A DNA stretch of 64,000 nucleotides from Merdibacter sp965119685 (GTDB lineage Bacteria > Bacillota_I > Bacilli_A > Erysipelotrichales > Erysipelotrichaceae), in the NCBI GenBank assembly GCA_965119685.1, contig OZ221971.1, forward strand, positions 744,001-808,000. The letters are read 5' to 3'. Within the stretch, counting starts at the first letter, position 1; the number at the start of each line of letters is the position of its first letter. A program made the translations under genes and the position numbers. Positions 17,212 through 25,789 of the stretch are shown here, piece by piece. The notes under the pieces are model-generated. The model was not told where the DNA came from, did no database searches, and worked only from the letters and a program-made list of their open reading frames with translations.

Positions 17212-18477
17212 ATGGAAGAAGTTATCAAGATTGAGGGAGGTCACCGGCTGCATGGGTCGGTACGCATCAGCGGCTCTAAAAATGCGACGGTTGCGTTAAT
17301 TCCGGCGGCGGTGCTCGCACACGGTCCGGTCACCATCTGCGGGGTTCCCGATATTTCAGATGTTCGCTCTTTGTCCGTCTTATTGAATGAACTGGGTGTA
17401 GCAGTCACAAAGAAACAGGAAGATATTATCATCATCGATCCCACACAGATGGAAAACCGTCCGCTGGTGGGGGAATCGGTTTCCAAGCTAAGGGCTTCGT
17501 ATTATTTTATGGGCGCGCTGTTAGGCAAGTACGGGCGTGTCGAGATGAAGATGCCGGGAGGCTGTTATCTGGGGCCAAGACCGATCGATCTGCACTTAAA
17601 GGGCTTTGAGGCGCTGGGCGCTCAGGTGCAGTATGAGCGCGGCTCTTATATCATCGAGGCAAAGGAGCTCGTCGGCAATAAGATCTTTTTGGATATTTCC
17701 AGCGTGGGCGCGACGATCAACATCATGATGGCGGCCGTGTATGCCAAAGGGCGTACGACGATTGAAAATGCCGCAAAAGAGCCGGAGATCATCGACATCG
17801 CAACGATGCTCAACAAGATGGGCGCGCATATCCGCGGCATGGGAACCAGCGTGATCACGATTGACGGAGTGGAAAAGCTGATGGGCTGTTTCCATGAGAT
17901 CATCCCGGATCGCATCGAGGCGGCAACGTATGTCGTCTTGGCGGCGGCAGCGGCCGATGAGATGGTGATTGAAAACATCATTCCTCAGCATTTGGACGCG
18001 CTGCTGATGAAGCTGGATGAGATCGGCATCGATCTGGAGATCGACGTGGATAAGGTCACGGTGCACGGCATGCAGGGCAAGCTCAAGGGAACGGCGATAA
18101 AGACAAAGCCGTATCCGGGCTTTGCGACCGACATTCAGCAGCCGCTGACGACCCTGCTCACGCAAGCGCAGGGACAGTCGATCATCACGGAGACGATTTA
18201 CCCGGAGCGCTTTAAGCACTGCGGCGAATTAAATAAGATGGGTGCGAACATCGATGTGATGGTGCCCAGCTGCTTCATCAACGGTCCTACCAAGCTTTGC
18301 GGCACGCAGGTGGTGGCGACCGATCTGCGCTGCGGGGCGGCGTTGGTAGTTGCCGGATTGCTGGCGGAGGGCGTGACGGAGATTCACGACGTGTACCATA
18401 TCGACCGCGGTTATGAAAACTTGGATGGAAAGCTGAACGATCTGGGTGCGAAGATCTGGCGGGAGATGATCGAATAG
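17212..18477 (+). CDS. murA: UDP-N-acetylglucosamine 1-carboxyvinyltransferase
   Basis: 421 residues. Transfers enolpyruvate from PEP to UDP-GlcNAc, first committed step of peptidoglycan synthesis. Shows GSKNATVALIPAAVLAHGPV near the N-terminus (Lys-Asn substrate site), and GGCYLGPRPIDLHLKGFE, whose Cys is the fosfomycin-sensitive catalytic residue. The start at 17212 gives the standard N-terminus IKIEGGHRLHGSV; AAGGAG lies about 12 bases upstream, a long spacing. Monocistronic, with its own terminator. Confidence 0.95.
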   Translation: MEEVIKIEGGHRLHGSVRISGSKNATVALIPAAVLAHGPVTICGVPDISDVRSLSVLLNELGVAVTKKQEDIIIIDPTQMENRPLVGESVSKLRASYYFMGALLGKYGRVEMKMPGGCYLGPRPIDLHLKGFEALGAQVQYERGSYIIEAKELVGNKIFLDISSVGATINIMMAAVYAKGRTTIENAAKEPEIIDIATMLNKMGAHIRGMGTSVITIDGVEKLMGCFHEIIPDRIEAATYVVLAAAAADEMVIENIIPQHLDALLMKLDEIGIDLEIDVDKVTVHGMQGKLKGTAIKTKPYPGFATDIQQPLTTLLTQAQGQSIITETIYPERFKHCGELNKMGANIDVMVPSCFINGPTKLCGTQVVATDLRCGAALVVAGLLAEGVTEIHDVYHIDRGYENLDGKLNDLGAKIWREMIE

Positions 18478-18482
18478 CACGG

Positions 18483-18524
18483 AAAACAGTCAAGCATACG
18501 TGTCTGCATGCTTGGCTGTTTTTG
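18483..18524 (+). terminator. Terminator of murA
   Basis: AACAG-CAAGCA and TGCTTG-CTGTT pair around a loop and are followed by a T run. Confidence 0.85.
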
Positions 18525-18792
18525 TCGGCGGAAGAGAAAGGAAGACGTACGGCAATCCTTTGGACAAGGACGTTTTCGTTTTGGGAGATAGCAAGTCAGA
18601 ACTTCTTTTGCAAGCATAGATGTCACCCTCTTGAAAAGGGACGATCGGCATTGCTGCTTTTCCGTGCACTTGTCAGTTTCCTTGGATGAAGATGGGGAAG
18701 CCATCGTGCGCACTTCTTGAGGAAAAGGCGGGAAAGTGCTGTTTTTACCCGCGGAATGCTTTATAATATGAATGGATAGGACGGTGAGGGGC

Positions 18793-19473
18793 ATGATCAG
18801 GATCGCAGTGCTGGAGGACGCTAATACGGCAAAGGAAATCATTTATGCGCTGGGGTTGCTGCTGCATGAGCACGAGTGGCTCTTTCGCTGTTATCTCAAG
18901 GCGAGCGAGCTGGCGGCGGCACAGCAGCAGGAGCGCTTCGACATCGTCATCCTGCATGAGCGGTTTTGTAATCCCCGTGTGGAAAGCGTATTTGTCAAAC
19001 CCTATGAGGACCGCGTCATCCTCTATGTCGATCATGGTACGCTGACGCCGCCCAAGGATGAACGCCGGCAGGTATTTATCATGCAGGCAGAGCAAAGTAT
19101 CCTAACGCAGCTGCAGCAGCTTTCAGGGAAGCTGTTTTACCGCCTTCTGGGCAAGGAGGAGTATGTGTTCTCCTACAACAAAGTCAAAGTCATTCTCAGC
19201 GTCAACGATATTTATTATCTCTCCAAGGAGGAGCGGCTGGTCTGCTTTCATACCCGCAGGGGGCTGTTCAGCGAGCGTGCCAGCATGAATGAGATGGAAA
19301 GGCGTTTTGCTCCCTATGGCTTTCAGCGCATCCATACCTCTTTTCTCGTCAACATGCACCATGTGTTTGGCGTAGAGGGCGATATGGTACTGATGGATCA
19401 GCAGGATCGCCTGCCGCTTTCCCGCTCCAACCGTCAGCGGTTTCTCGGCGTGGTGGAACGAAATGAGTATTGA
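18793..19473 (+). CDS. LytTR-family response regulator with degenerate receiver
   Basis: 226 residues from ATG 18793. The N-terminal about 110 residues have the receiver-like start IRIAVLEDA (acidic pocket E8/D9), but the position of the phosphoacceptor is His55 (DIVILHERF) and the conserved Lys is not evident, so phosphorylation control is probably lost. The C-terminal domain (about 125-222) is LytTR: VKVILSVNDIYYLSKEERLVCFHT, then RIHTSFLVNMHHV and LPLSRSNRQRFL. No kinase gene adjoins it. Two downstream promoters (19481-19542, 21551-21612) carry direct repeats with the 21-base period that AgrA-type LytTR proteins bind, so they are likely targets. TATAAT at 18762-18767 serves the gene. Confidence 0.88.
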   Translation: MIRIAVLEDANTAKEIIYALGLLLHEHEWLFRCYLKASELAAAQQQERFDIVILHERFCNPRVESVFVKPYEDRVILYVDHGTLTPPKDERRQVFIMQAEQSILTQLQQLSGKLFYRLLGKEEYVFSYNKVKVILSVNDIYYLSKEERLVCFHTRRGLFSERASMNEMERRFAPYGFQRIHTSFLVNMHHVFGVEGDMVLMDQQDRLPLSRSNRQRFLGVVERNEY

Positions 19474-19480
19474 TGCAAAG

Positions 19481-19542
19481 TTTGCCAAAAAAACGTCAGT
19501 TTTTGCCGTTTCGCTGGCATCTTTCCAAAGAGAGGCTATAAT
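19481..19542 (+). promoter_or_regulatory. LytTR-type direct-repeat promoter, copy 1
   Basis: TTTGCCAAA (19481-19489) and TTTGCCGTT (19502-19510) start 21 bases apart; exactly 26 bases follow before TATAAT (19537-19542). Both values are the same at 21551-21612. A weak -35 (CTGGCA) lies 17 bases from the -10, fitting activator dependence. Confidence 0.65.
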
Positions 19543-19548
19543 GAAAGC

Positions 19549-19902
19549 GTAAAGAGAAAAGCATAACAGAGAGCGGTGGGAAGATGACAAATTAAGGAAG
19601 CCGGAATCTGAGTCATCCGGCAAAGAAAAACTATGGTGTGGGAAACACCAAAGGGAAAGCCTGTCACAGATAGGAAACAAAATCCGGATGAATATTCGCA
19701 AAGGTCAAGAAGATCATGCAGAGCTGATAAGGAAGCCTGCATACGAAGAAGCAGCATGCAAAGGAAATGACGTTTGCGATAAGCGTCGAACATGGTTCCA
19801 ATTCAAAGCGGCAACGAAGGAAAGATGGCGCAGAATGGAAACCGCAGACAACTGAATAGAATGATAAAAAAGGCGATGTGAAGAGACATCGTCTTTTTTC
19901 GG
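19549..19902 (+). ncRNA. Candidate structured non-coding RNA, copy 1
   Basis: About 350 bases from the LytTR promoter to an intrinsic terminator (19872-19899, GGCGATGT/ACATCGTC then six T). No credible ORF: the start-like ATG at the conserved AGAGAGCGGTGGGAAG encodes only MTN. Several local hairpins are visible (GCCGGA/TCCGGC, GGTGT/ACACC, GACGTTT/AGCGTC) separated by purine-rich GGAAA linkers. The first 50 bases match the unit at 21619. Boundaries are estimates. Confidence 0.5.
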
Positions 19903-20324
19903 GAGCGATAGGGCGTTAAGAAACAGGGGATTGAAACGGCTGCCGCCCACATGATAGTGGAAAGGCGGGGTCGTATCCAAGATCGTTTCCATTACCGGGA
20001 AACATCGGTATGCGCTATGGGGAAGCCTGTGCAAAGGAGAGGGATGTGAATGAATGGGAAGTCTTTCGTTCAGGCTGACAGAAAATCCCTGTTTTTAAAA
20101 TGATGGATGAAAGTGAATGCCGTAAGCTGTTATGATGAGGTTTCAAAGGTTTACCTCGTTCATCGCTGTCACCCCGCCTTTCAACGATAGAGGAAAACGG
20201 AAGAGGTGTATCGCTATGATGTAGGTTCATAGGTCTCAAAGATGCGCCTCGTTCATCACGGTCAGTGAATCTCTGACTTTGAACGATAGAGGAATACGGA
20301 AGCGGTGTATTACTATGACGTGCG
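19903..20324. other. Intergenic, includes tandem repeats
   Basis: About 420 bases. The right part (from about 20100) holds the degenerate tandem repeat reported separately. The left part shows no gene. Confidence 0.4.
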
Positions 20325-20345
20325 TTAATAGGTCTCAAAGATGCG
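20100..20345 (-). repeat. Degenerate tandem repeat overlapping the 3' end of the asparaginase gene
   Basis: Three units. GGTTTCAAAG/GGTCTCAAAG recurs at 20139, 20232 and 20331 (steps 93 and 99), and AACGATAGAGGAA recurs at 20183 and 20282 (step 99). The unit nearest the gene contains its last codons (RIFETY on the minus strand), so the array looks like stepwise duplication of the gene's 3' end and downstream spacer. One minus-strand frame (20365-20015) stays open through the repeats, giving 31-34 residue peptide repeats (ASLRPMN..., ASLRPIN...), but it overlaps asparaginase and is likely not translated. Confidence 0.75.
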
Positions 20346-21305
20346 TCGAATCTGTGCGCGGTCACTTCCCAAAGACAATGCGAGCATCAGCAGGATACGC
20401 GCCTTTTGCGGAGAGAGGGTATAGGAGGGAATCGTGTCCTGCTTAGGATCGAAGAAAGGGGAGTCGAATACGATGCCTTGCAGCACGCGGCTGGAGCGGA
20501 CGATCACCTGCTGTTTTGCCAAGCGATGGATTTCTTTTTGCCAGGCGCTGCTGTAATTTCCGCTGCCGCTGCCGGCGATGACCAGTCCTTCGCAGCGTTG
20601 GGCGATGACGGCGAGCAGTTCGCTGTCGGCTCCGCAGTGAGAGTAAGCGATTGCGACTTTCGGCAGGGAGGAGAGGGTGTGTTTGGCAAAGATAGAGTGT
20701 GCGGTATGGGGCTTATCGCTCTTGCTGAGAAAATACACCTGATCGTCGCGCATGTATCCCAGACATCCGAAATCCCCGATCTCAAAGGCGTCGGTCTTGT
20801 AGCTGTTGATCTTTTGAATATCCCTGCCCGAATAGATCGTATCGGAGAATACTGCCAGCACCCCCGCATCCTTCGCTTCTTCACTGGCGGCGAGTGCGAC
20901 TGCCTGATAGAGGTTCATCGGACCATCGGCGCTGGCGGATGTAGCGGGACGCATGGAGCCGGTGAGTACGACCGGTTTGGTATGGTTGACGCACAGGTTG
21001 AGAAAAAAGGCCGTCTCCTCCAGCGTATCGGTACCATGGGTTACGACGATGCCATCTACGCTGGGATCTGCGCCATAGGCGTTGATGAGCTCGCGCAGCC
21101 GCAGCCAAATGCGCTCCTCCATATCGTTGCTGTCGACATTGCACAGCTGAATGGTCGTTAAATCCGCCAGATGCTGTATGGCAGGCACGCTTTGAACGAT
21201 GTCCTCGACGTCGATGCGCCCCGCTTGATAATCGGCCGCCTTTCCCGGCTCGCCGCTGCCGGCGATCGTTCCGCCGGTTGCAATGATGATGATTCGTTTT
21301 TTCAT
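20325..21305 (-). CDS. L-asparaginase (type II-like, cytosolic)
   Basis: 326 residues. Hydrolyses asparagine to aspartate and ammonia. Contains both active-site signatures: IIATGGTIAGSG (first catalytic Thr) and VVTHGTDTLEETAFFLNL (second Thr, Asp). SADGPMNLYQAV is also typical. No signal peptide, so cytosolic despite resemblance to AnsB enzymes. No clear ribosome site precedes the ATG (upstream bases are ACACCATCT), which is unusual here; weak or leaderless-like initiation is possible. The 3' end has been tandemly duplicated. Confidence 0.92.
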   Translation of the reverse strand: MKKRIIIIATGGTIAGSGEPGKAADYQAGRIDVEDIVQSVPAIQHLADLTTIQLCNVDSNDMEERIWLRLRELINAYGADPSVDGIVVTHGTDTLEETAFFLNLCVNHTKPVVLTGSMRPATSASADGPMNLYQAVALAASEEAKDAGVLAVFSDTIYSGRDIQKINSYKTDAFEIGDFGCLGYMRDDQVYFLSKSDKPHTAHSIFAKHTLSSLPKVAIAYSHCGADSELLAVIAQRCEGLVIAGSGSGNYSSAWQKEIHRLAKQQVIVRSSRVLQGIVFDSPFFDPKQDTIPSYTLSPQKARILLMLALSLGSDRAQIRRIFETY

Positions 21306-21550
21306 AGATGGTGTTTAGGCAATGTGCATCGGAGAAGAACGCCGATACCCTTGCGCTTCCTTTCTAGTCAGCTTGGTTAACCGCTGCTGACAGCGGTGAT
21401 GTTTGCAGAATCATGTGAGACAGAGGAAATAAGGGTGCATGCGCATCAGCGGCTGCTTTCACTTTACGGCACGTGTGTGGCGTGGGGCAGTGTGGAAACA
21501 AGCGTAAACATACACGGAAAGGATAGCTGACATACAGCAGTGTTTCCGCT
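21306..21550. other. Intergenic, asparaginase upstream region
   Basis: About 245 bases; no convincing minus-strand -35/-10 pair and no gene were seen. Confidence 0.35.
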
Positions 21551-21612
21551 TTTGCCAAAGGAGATGCCAATTCTGCCAAAGCCCTGTGTTTTTTTGTCAT
21601 TTCACTTATAAT
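21551..21612 (+). promoter_or_regulatory. LytTR-type direct-repeat promoter, copy 2
   Basis: TTTGCCAAA (21551-21559) and TCTGCCAAA (21572-21580) are 21 bases apart, with TATAAT at 21607-21612 after 26 bases, the same geometry as 19481-19542. An extra TGCCAA lies between them at 21565-21570. The -35 is weak (CTGTGT). Confidence 0.65.
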
Positions 21613-21618
21613 AAAGGT

Positions 21619-21884
21619 GCAAAGGAAAAAAGCTATCAAAAGAGAGTGGTGAGAGGATGACGATAGAAGGCCGATGTGTGAAGAACCATCGATGATCGCA
21701 GAAAGAACACAGTGACGATTGCTGATGAGACAAGGTCCATCGAATTTCATGTGATCATTAAGGAAACTGCCTGACGATTCGTACACATGAAAGGGGAAAC
21801 AGCAAAGCGTTTGTTTTGAGCGAGAACACAGTTTGTGTCAGCATAGAGAGGGAACAGCTAAAAAGAGCTGTTCTCTTTATTTTG
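21619..21884 (+). ncRNA. Candidate structured non-coding RNA, copy 2
   Basis: About 270 bases ending in a strong intrinsic terminator (GGAACAGCT/AGCTGTTCT then T-rich, 21849-21884). The 5' end aligns with copy 1 through AGAGAGTGGTGAGAGGATGAC; the rest diverges. The ATG in this block would encode a 12-residue peptide (MTIEGRCVKNHR) that has no match in copy 1, so an RNA product is favoured. Confidence 0.5.
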
Positions 21885-22358
21885 CGTTTTGCGCAATATC
21901 TTTATCAATGCGCATCCCCATCGCCGATGACAGCAAAGACTCTCTTCTTTCTTTGCCCTAGACGCACACATGACGCATGCGCTCTTTCAGTATAGCACGA
22001 AGCGTAAGGAGGATACATGAAAAAATGTGTTTGATCGTGTGAGAGAACGCTGCCGCCGGTGATGGACTGCTTTTTTACCATGGATAAAGGTTGTTTACGA
22101 TCGAAGAACAAAATATTTAGAATTTTTATTTGGTTTAGTTATCTGATGCTCTTGTTATATCAGCCTGGGCTGATCAAATGAAATAACCTTGGCCGGCGAT
22201 GAAGAAAACGGCGGACATCTGCGGCGATGGGAACGATGGGATGACTCGCGCATCTTTGCGCCGTCAAAGGGAGTGAAAATTGAAATTGATGAAAAGTGAT
22301 GAATTTAACTTAAATTACATACACAAGTTTGCTATAATATATCCACTGGGGGAATCGC
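21885..22358. other. Intergenic region with rsmG promoter
   Basis: About 470 bases. ATCAGCC and GGCTGAT (22159-22174) form a perfect inverted repeat with a 2-base spacer, possibly an operator. TATAAT at 22333-22338 lies just upstream of rsmG, with GGGGG as ribosome site. No gene was seen. Confidence 0.5.
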
Positions 22359-23063
22359 ATGGGGACATTTACCAAGGAGACATTCGCGGCGAAGCTCGAG
22401 GAACAGGGCGTCGTGCTCAGCGAGCGTCAGCACGGGCAGTTTGAACGCTATGCAGCGCTGCTGGCGCAGTGGAATGAACGGATGAACCTGACGGCCATCA
22501 CTGCCGCAGACGAGGTGTATGAGAAGCATTTTTATGATTCCGTGGTGCCGTTTTTACATACGGACGCCGTTTCTTTTTGTGATGTCGGCGCCGGGGCGGG
22601 GTTTCCCAGCATCCCGGTGAAGATCCTCTATCCCCATTTGCAAGTGACCATCCTAGAGCCGCTTGCCAAGCGCATCCGTTTTTTGCATGCGCTGTGCGAG
22701 GAGCTTTCGCTGACACAGGTGAATCTTCTGCATGTGCGGGCGGAGGAATATGCGCGCACACACAGGGAGTGCTTTGACGTCGTTAGCGCCAGAGCGGTTG
22801 CCGCGCTGCCGCTGCTCAGCGAGCTGTGTCTGCCGTTAGTGCGCGTAGGCGGAATGTTTGTCGCCATGAAAGGTCCGGGAGCCAAAGCGGAGATGCTTGC
22901 CGCGGCGCATGCGGTGGAAACGCTGGGCGCTCATCTGGAAAAGAGTGAGGAGAGCAGTCTTGGCGAGGATGCCGTGCGCATCAACGTATATTACCGTAAG
23001 GATCGCCCTACGCCCAAACGCTATCCGCGCAACTACGGACAGATGAAAAAACACCCTTTATAG
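22359..23063 (+). CDS. rsmG: 16S rRNA (guanine527-N7)-methyltransferase
   Basis: 234 residues. Uses SAM to methylate G527 of 16S rRNA. NERMNLTAI near residue 50 and the SAM-binding loop FCDVGAGAGFPSIP are family hallmarks, followed by VTILEPLAKRIRFL. First gene of the chromosome-partition cluster rsmG-noc-soj-parB, a conserved origin-proximal arrangement in Firmicutes; noc follows after 11 bases. Confidence 0.95.
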   Translation: MGTFTKETFAAKLEEQGVVLSERQHGQFERYAALLAQWNERMNLTAITAADEVYEKHFYDSVVPFLHTDAVSFCDVGAGAGFPSIPVKILYPHLQVTILEPLAKRIRFLHALCEELSLTQVNLLHVRAEEYARTHRECFDVVSARAVAALPLLSELCLPLVRVGGMFVAMKGPGAKAEMLAAAHAVETLGAHLEKSEESSLGEDAVRINVYYRKDRPTPKRYPRNYGQMKKHPL

Positions 23064-23074
23064 GAGATGATAGA

Positions 23075-23842
23075 ATGAGAGAAAGTAAAGTCGTTTCGAT
23101 TGATGAGATTCGGCCCAACCCTTACCAGCCGCGCGTCGAATTCGACGATGAAGCGCTGATGGAGCTGTCGCAGTCCATTCGGGAAAACGGACTGATTCAT
23201 CCGATCACCGTGCGTGCGGAAAAAGACGGTTATGAGATCGTCGCCGGCGAACGGCGTTATCGGGCGATGAAGATTGCCGGCATGCTCGACATACCGGTGG
23301 TCGTGATCGACGCCGATGAGGTACAGATGGCGGAGATGGCGTTGGTGGAAAACATCCAGCGGGAAAATCTCAGCGCGATCGAAGAGGCGAAGGCCTATGT
23401 GCAGATCATGAAGACCTCTCACATCAGCCAGTCGCAGCTGGCGCTGAAGGTCGGCAAAAGTCAAAGCGCGATCGCCAACAAGATTCGTCTGCTGCAATTA
23501 GACGAGGATGTACAGCAGGCGGTGAACGCGCGGCAGATCACGGAGCGTCATGCCCGCGCCCTGCTGGCGCTGCCGAAGGAAAAACAGGGGGCGGCGATGC
23601 AAACCATCGTCAAAAAGAACTTGACCGTCGCTCAAAGCGAGAAGATGATTCAAAAGGAGCGCACGCCCAAAGCGGGCAAACAAAAAAAGGTGATGAAGGG
23701 AATGACACGCAGCATCCGCATCGGCTTGAACACGATCGATCAGGCGGTGGCGATGATTGAGAAAAGCGGCATTCGCATTCATCGGGAAATGACAGAGGAC
23801 GAGGATGAAGTGGTCGTAACGCTTCATTTTCCAAAAGAGTGA
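23075..23842 (+). CDS. noc: Nucleoid occlusion protein Noc (ParB paralogue)
   Basis: 255 residues. ParB/Srx N-terminal CTPase domain with NPYQPR, AGERRYRA and ENIQRENL boxes, then a helix-turn-helix (SQSQLALKVGKSQSAIANKI) and a C-terminal dimerisation part. Two ParB-like genes flank soj; the one nearest rsmG is usually Noc, which binds its own DNA sites and blocks Z-ring assembly over the nucleoid. Lacks the basic, amphipathic N-terminal extension seen in Bacillus Noc, starting almost directly at the ParB fold, so membrane attachment may differ. Confidence 0.82.
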   Translation: MRESKVVSIDEIRPNPYQPRVEFDDEALMELSQSIRENGLIHPITVRAEKDGYEIVAGERRYRAMKIAGMLDIPVVVIDADEVQMAEMALVENIQRENLSAIEEAKAYVQIMKTSHISQSQLALKVGKSQSAIANKIRLLQLDEDVQQAVNARQITERHARALLALPKEKQGAAMQTIVKKNLTVAQSEKMIQKERTPKAGKQKKVMKGMTRSIRIGLNTIDQAVAMIEKSGIRIHREMTEDEDEVVVTLHFPKE

Positions 23843-23857
23843 GAAGGACGTGAAACA

Positions 23858-24628
23858 ATGGGAAAAATCATTGCGATTTCAAACCAGAAAGGCGGCGTGG
23901 GAAAGACGACGACCGCGATCAACTTAGCTGCCGGATTGGGCTATCTGCGCAATCGGGTGCTGCTGGTCGACTTTGACCCGCAGGGAAACGCATCGCAGGG
24001 GGTGGGCGCCGCCAAGGCGGACAATCAGCTCACCGTGTATAACATGCTGATGGAGGAGTACACGCCGGATGCGGTCATCGAGCATTTGAGCAAGCCGCCT
24101 ATCGACATCATTCCCGCAAACATCTCTTTGGCGGGAGCGGATTTGGAAATGGTACAGTTTGAAGCGGGGAAAGAAGAGCTTTTAAAGAAGAAGCTGGAGC
24201 TTGTCAAAGACCGCTATGACTATATCATCATCGACTGTCCGCCGTCACTGGGACTGCTGAATACCAATGCATTGACAGCGGCAGATTCCGTCATCATTCC
24301 GGTGCAGTGCGAATATTATGCGCTGGAGGGAGTGACACAGCTGTTACTGACGATTCGTTTGGTGCAGCAGCTGTTCAACCCCGATCTGATGATCGAGGGT
24401 GTGCTGCTTACCATGTACGACGCCCGCACGAAGCTCTCGCTCGAGGTGCAGCAGGAGGTGCGGCAGCATTTTAAAGACCGCGTGTATCATCATTACATTC
24501 CGCGTAACGTCAAGCTGAGCGAATCCCCATCCCGGGGCAAATCCATCTTTGAATATGACGTTCGCTGCGAGGGCGCCAAGGCGTATGCGGGATTAGCGAA
24601 CGAAGTGGTGAAGCAGAATAAGAAATAG
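23858..24628 (+). CDS. soj: Chromosome partitioning ATPase Soj/ParA
   Basis: 256 residues. Deviant Walker A KGGVGKTTTAINLA at the N-terminus, DFDPQGNASQG, and DCPPSLGLLN (Walker B). Dynamic DNA-bound ATPase working with ParB on origin segregation and DnaA control. Starts 15 bases after noc. The start region contains CGTGAAACA (23849-23857), one half of the parS consensus, but the other half is absent. Confidence 0.95.
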   Translation: MGKIIAISNQKGGVGKTTTAINLAAGLGYLRNRVLLVDFDPQGNASQGVGAAKADNQLTVYNMLMEEYTPDAVIEHLSKPPIDIIPANISLAGADLEMVQFEAGKEELLKKKLELVKDRYDYIIIDCPPSLGLLNTNALTAADSVIIPVQCEYYALEGVTQLLLTIRLVQQLFNPDLMIEGVLLTMYDARTKLSLEVQQEVRQHFKDRVYHHYIPRNVKLSESPSRGKSIFEYDVRCEGAKAYAGLANEVVKQNKK

Positions 24629-24639
24629 GAGGTGTCGGG

Positions 24640-25524
24640 ATGGCGAAGAAGAGCGAGGCACGGCTGGGAAAAGGCTTAGCGGCGATTTTTGGCGAAGATG
24701 TCAGCGAGGTGCTGGAGGATATTCAGCAGGGAAAATCAGATACGCATGTCAGCGGCCGCTTTGAAGTGGAGGTCGGCAAGGTTCGTCCCAATCCTTATCA
24801 GCCGCGGAAGAGCTTTGACGATGAACGGCTTCAAGAGCTGGCACAGTCGATTCGCCAGCATGGCGTCTTTACGCCGATTTTGGTAAAAAAATCAGTGGGC
24901 GGCTATGAGCTCATCGCAGGAGAGCGCCGTCTGCGCGCTGCCAAGCTGGCGGGCTTAAAGAAGATTCCGGCGATTTTGATGGAGTTTGACGATCAGCAGA
25001 TGATGGAGATCGCTCTGCTAGAAAACATCCAGCGCGAGGATCTCAATGCCATCGAAGAGGCACAGGCATACGAGAAGCTGATTCAAAAGCTGGGATATAC
25101 ACAGGAGGAGTTAGCGTCGCGCATCGGCAAGTCGCGCGAGCATGTCGCTAATTTGCTGCGTTTGCTGAAGCTGCCTGCCAAGCTGCAGGCCTATGTGGTC
25201 TCCCATCAGCTTTCGATGGGACATGCGCGGGCGTTGTTGGGCGCGGGCGAGGAAGCGGCAATGGAAGAACTCGCACAGCGCGCCATTCGCGAGCAGCTGA
25301 GCGTGCGTGCCGTGGAAAAGCTGGTAAAGGAGATGCAGACGCCGAAAGAAAAGAAAAAGGAGAAGCCGCGGGATATTCACATAGAAGCGCTGTGCCATCG
25401 ATTGGAGGAGCGTTTTCAGACGACGGTGAAGATCTCCTCCCATCAAATCAGCATTCAGTTTGAGGATAACGACGACCTCAACCGCATTTTGGAGATGATC
25501 GGCGGTTTAGAGGAAAGCGAATAA
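24640..25524 (+). CDS. parB: Chromosome partitioning protein ParB/Spo0J
   Basis: 294 residues. Starts with the typical RLGKGLAAIFGED, then NPYQPRKSF, AGERRLRAAKLAG (CTP-binding C-motif region) and ENIQREDLNAIEEA, a helix-turn-helix YTQEELASRIGKSREHVANLLR, and a C-terminal dimer domain. Binds parS and spreads as a CTP-dependent clamp. No full parS palindrome was found in the window. Followed by a terminator. Confidence 0.95.
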   Translation: MAKKSEARLGKGLAAIFGEDVSEVLEDIQQGKSDTHVSGRFEVEVGKVRPNPYQPRKSFDDERLQELAQSIRQHGVFTPILVKKSVGGYELIAGERRLRAAKLAGLKKIPAILMEFDDQQMMEIALLENIQREDLNAIEEAQAYEKLIQKLGYTQEELASRIGKSREHVANLLRLLKLPAKLQAYVVSHQLSMGHARALLGAGEEAAMEELAQRAIREQLSVRAVEKLVKEMQTPKEKKKEKPRDIHIEALCHRLEERFQTTVKISSHQISIQFEDNDDLNRILEMIGGLEESE

Positions 25525-25531
25525 GCGAGCG

Positions 25532-25560
25532 ACAGGCAGCGATGGACGGCTGCCTTTTTG
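25532..25560 (+). terminator. Terminator of the rsmG-parB cluster
   Basis: AGGCAGC/GCTGCCT stem with a T run. Confidence 0.85.
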
Positions 25561-25789
25561 TCTGCGCATGGAATGGCGTTTTTATGGAAACAGAACTAAA
25601 AACAAACATGCATGCCGGTATCGCTGAGGAATCGGTGCAGATGCCAGTGCAAATCGGCAGCGTTTGAATGAAGCGGCTGTGCCGGTATCGGGAAAGGACT
25701 ATCTGCGCTAAATGCCGGATAATGGCAGAGGTAAGGAAAGATGGCGCTTTTTGTGACGGCGTGCTATGATACAAGTGAGGTGATGGGCA

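Noticed and set aside
20015..20365. Minus-strand 116-codon ORF with peptide repeats
   Set aside because: Overlaps the asparaginase 3' end in another frame and reflects the DNA tandem repeat; no ribosome site.
23842..23857. Possible parS at the soj start (CGTGAAACA)
   Set aside because: Only the right half matches; the left half differs at five positions, so it is likely chance.
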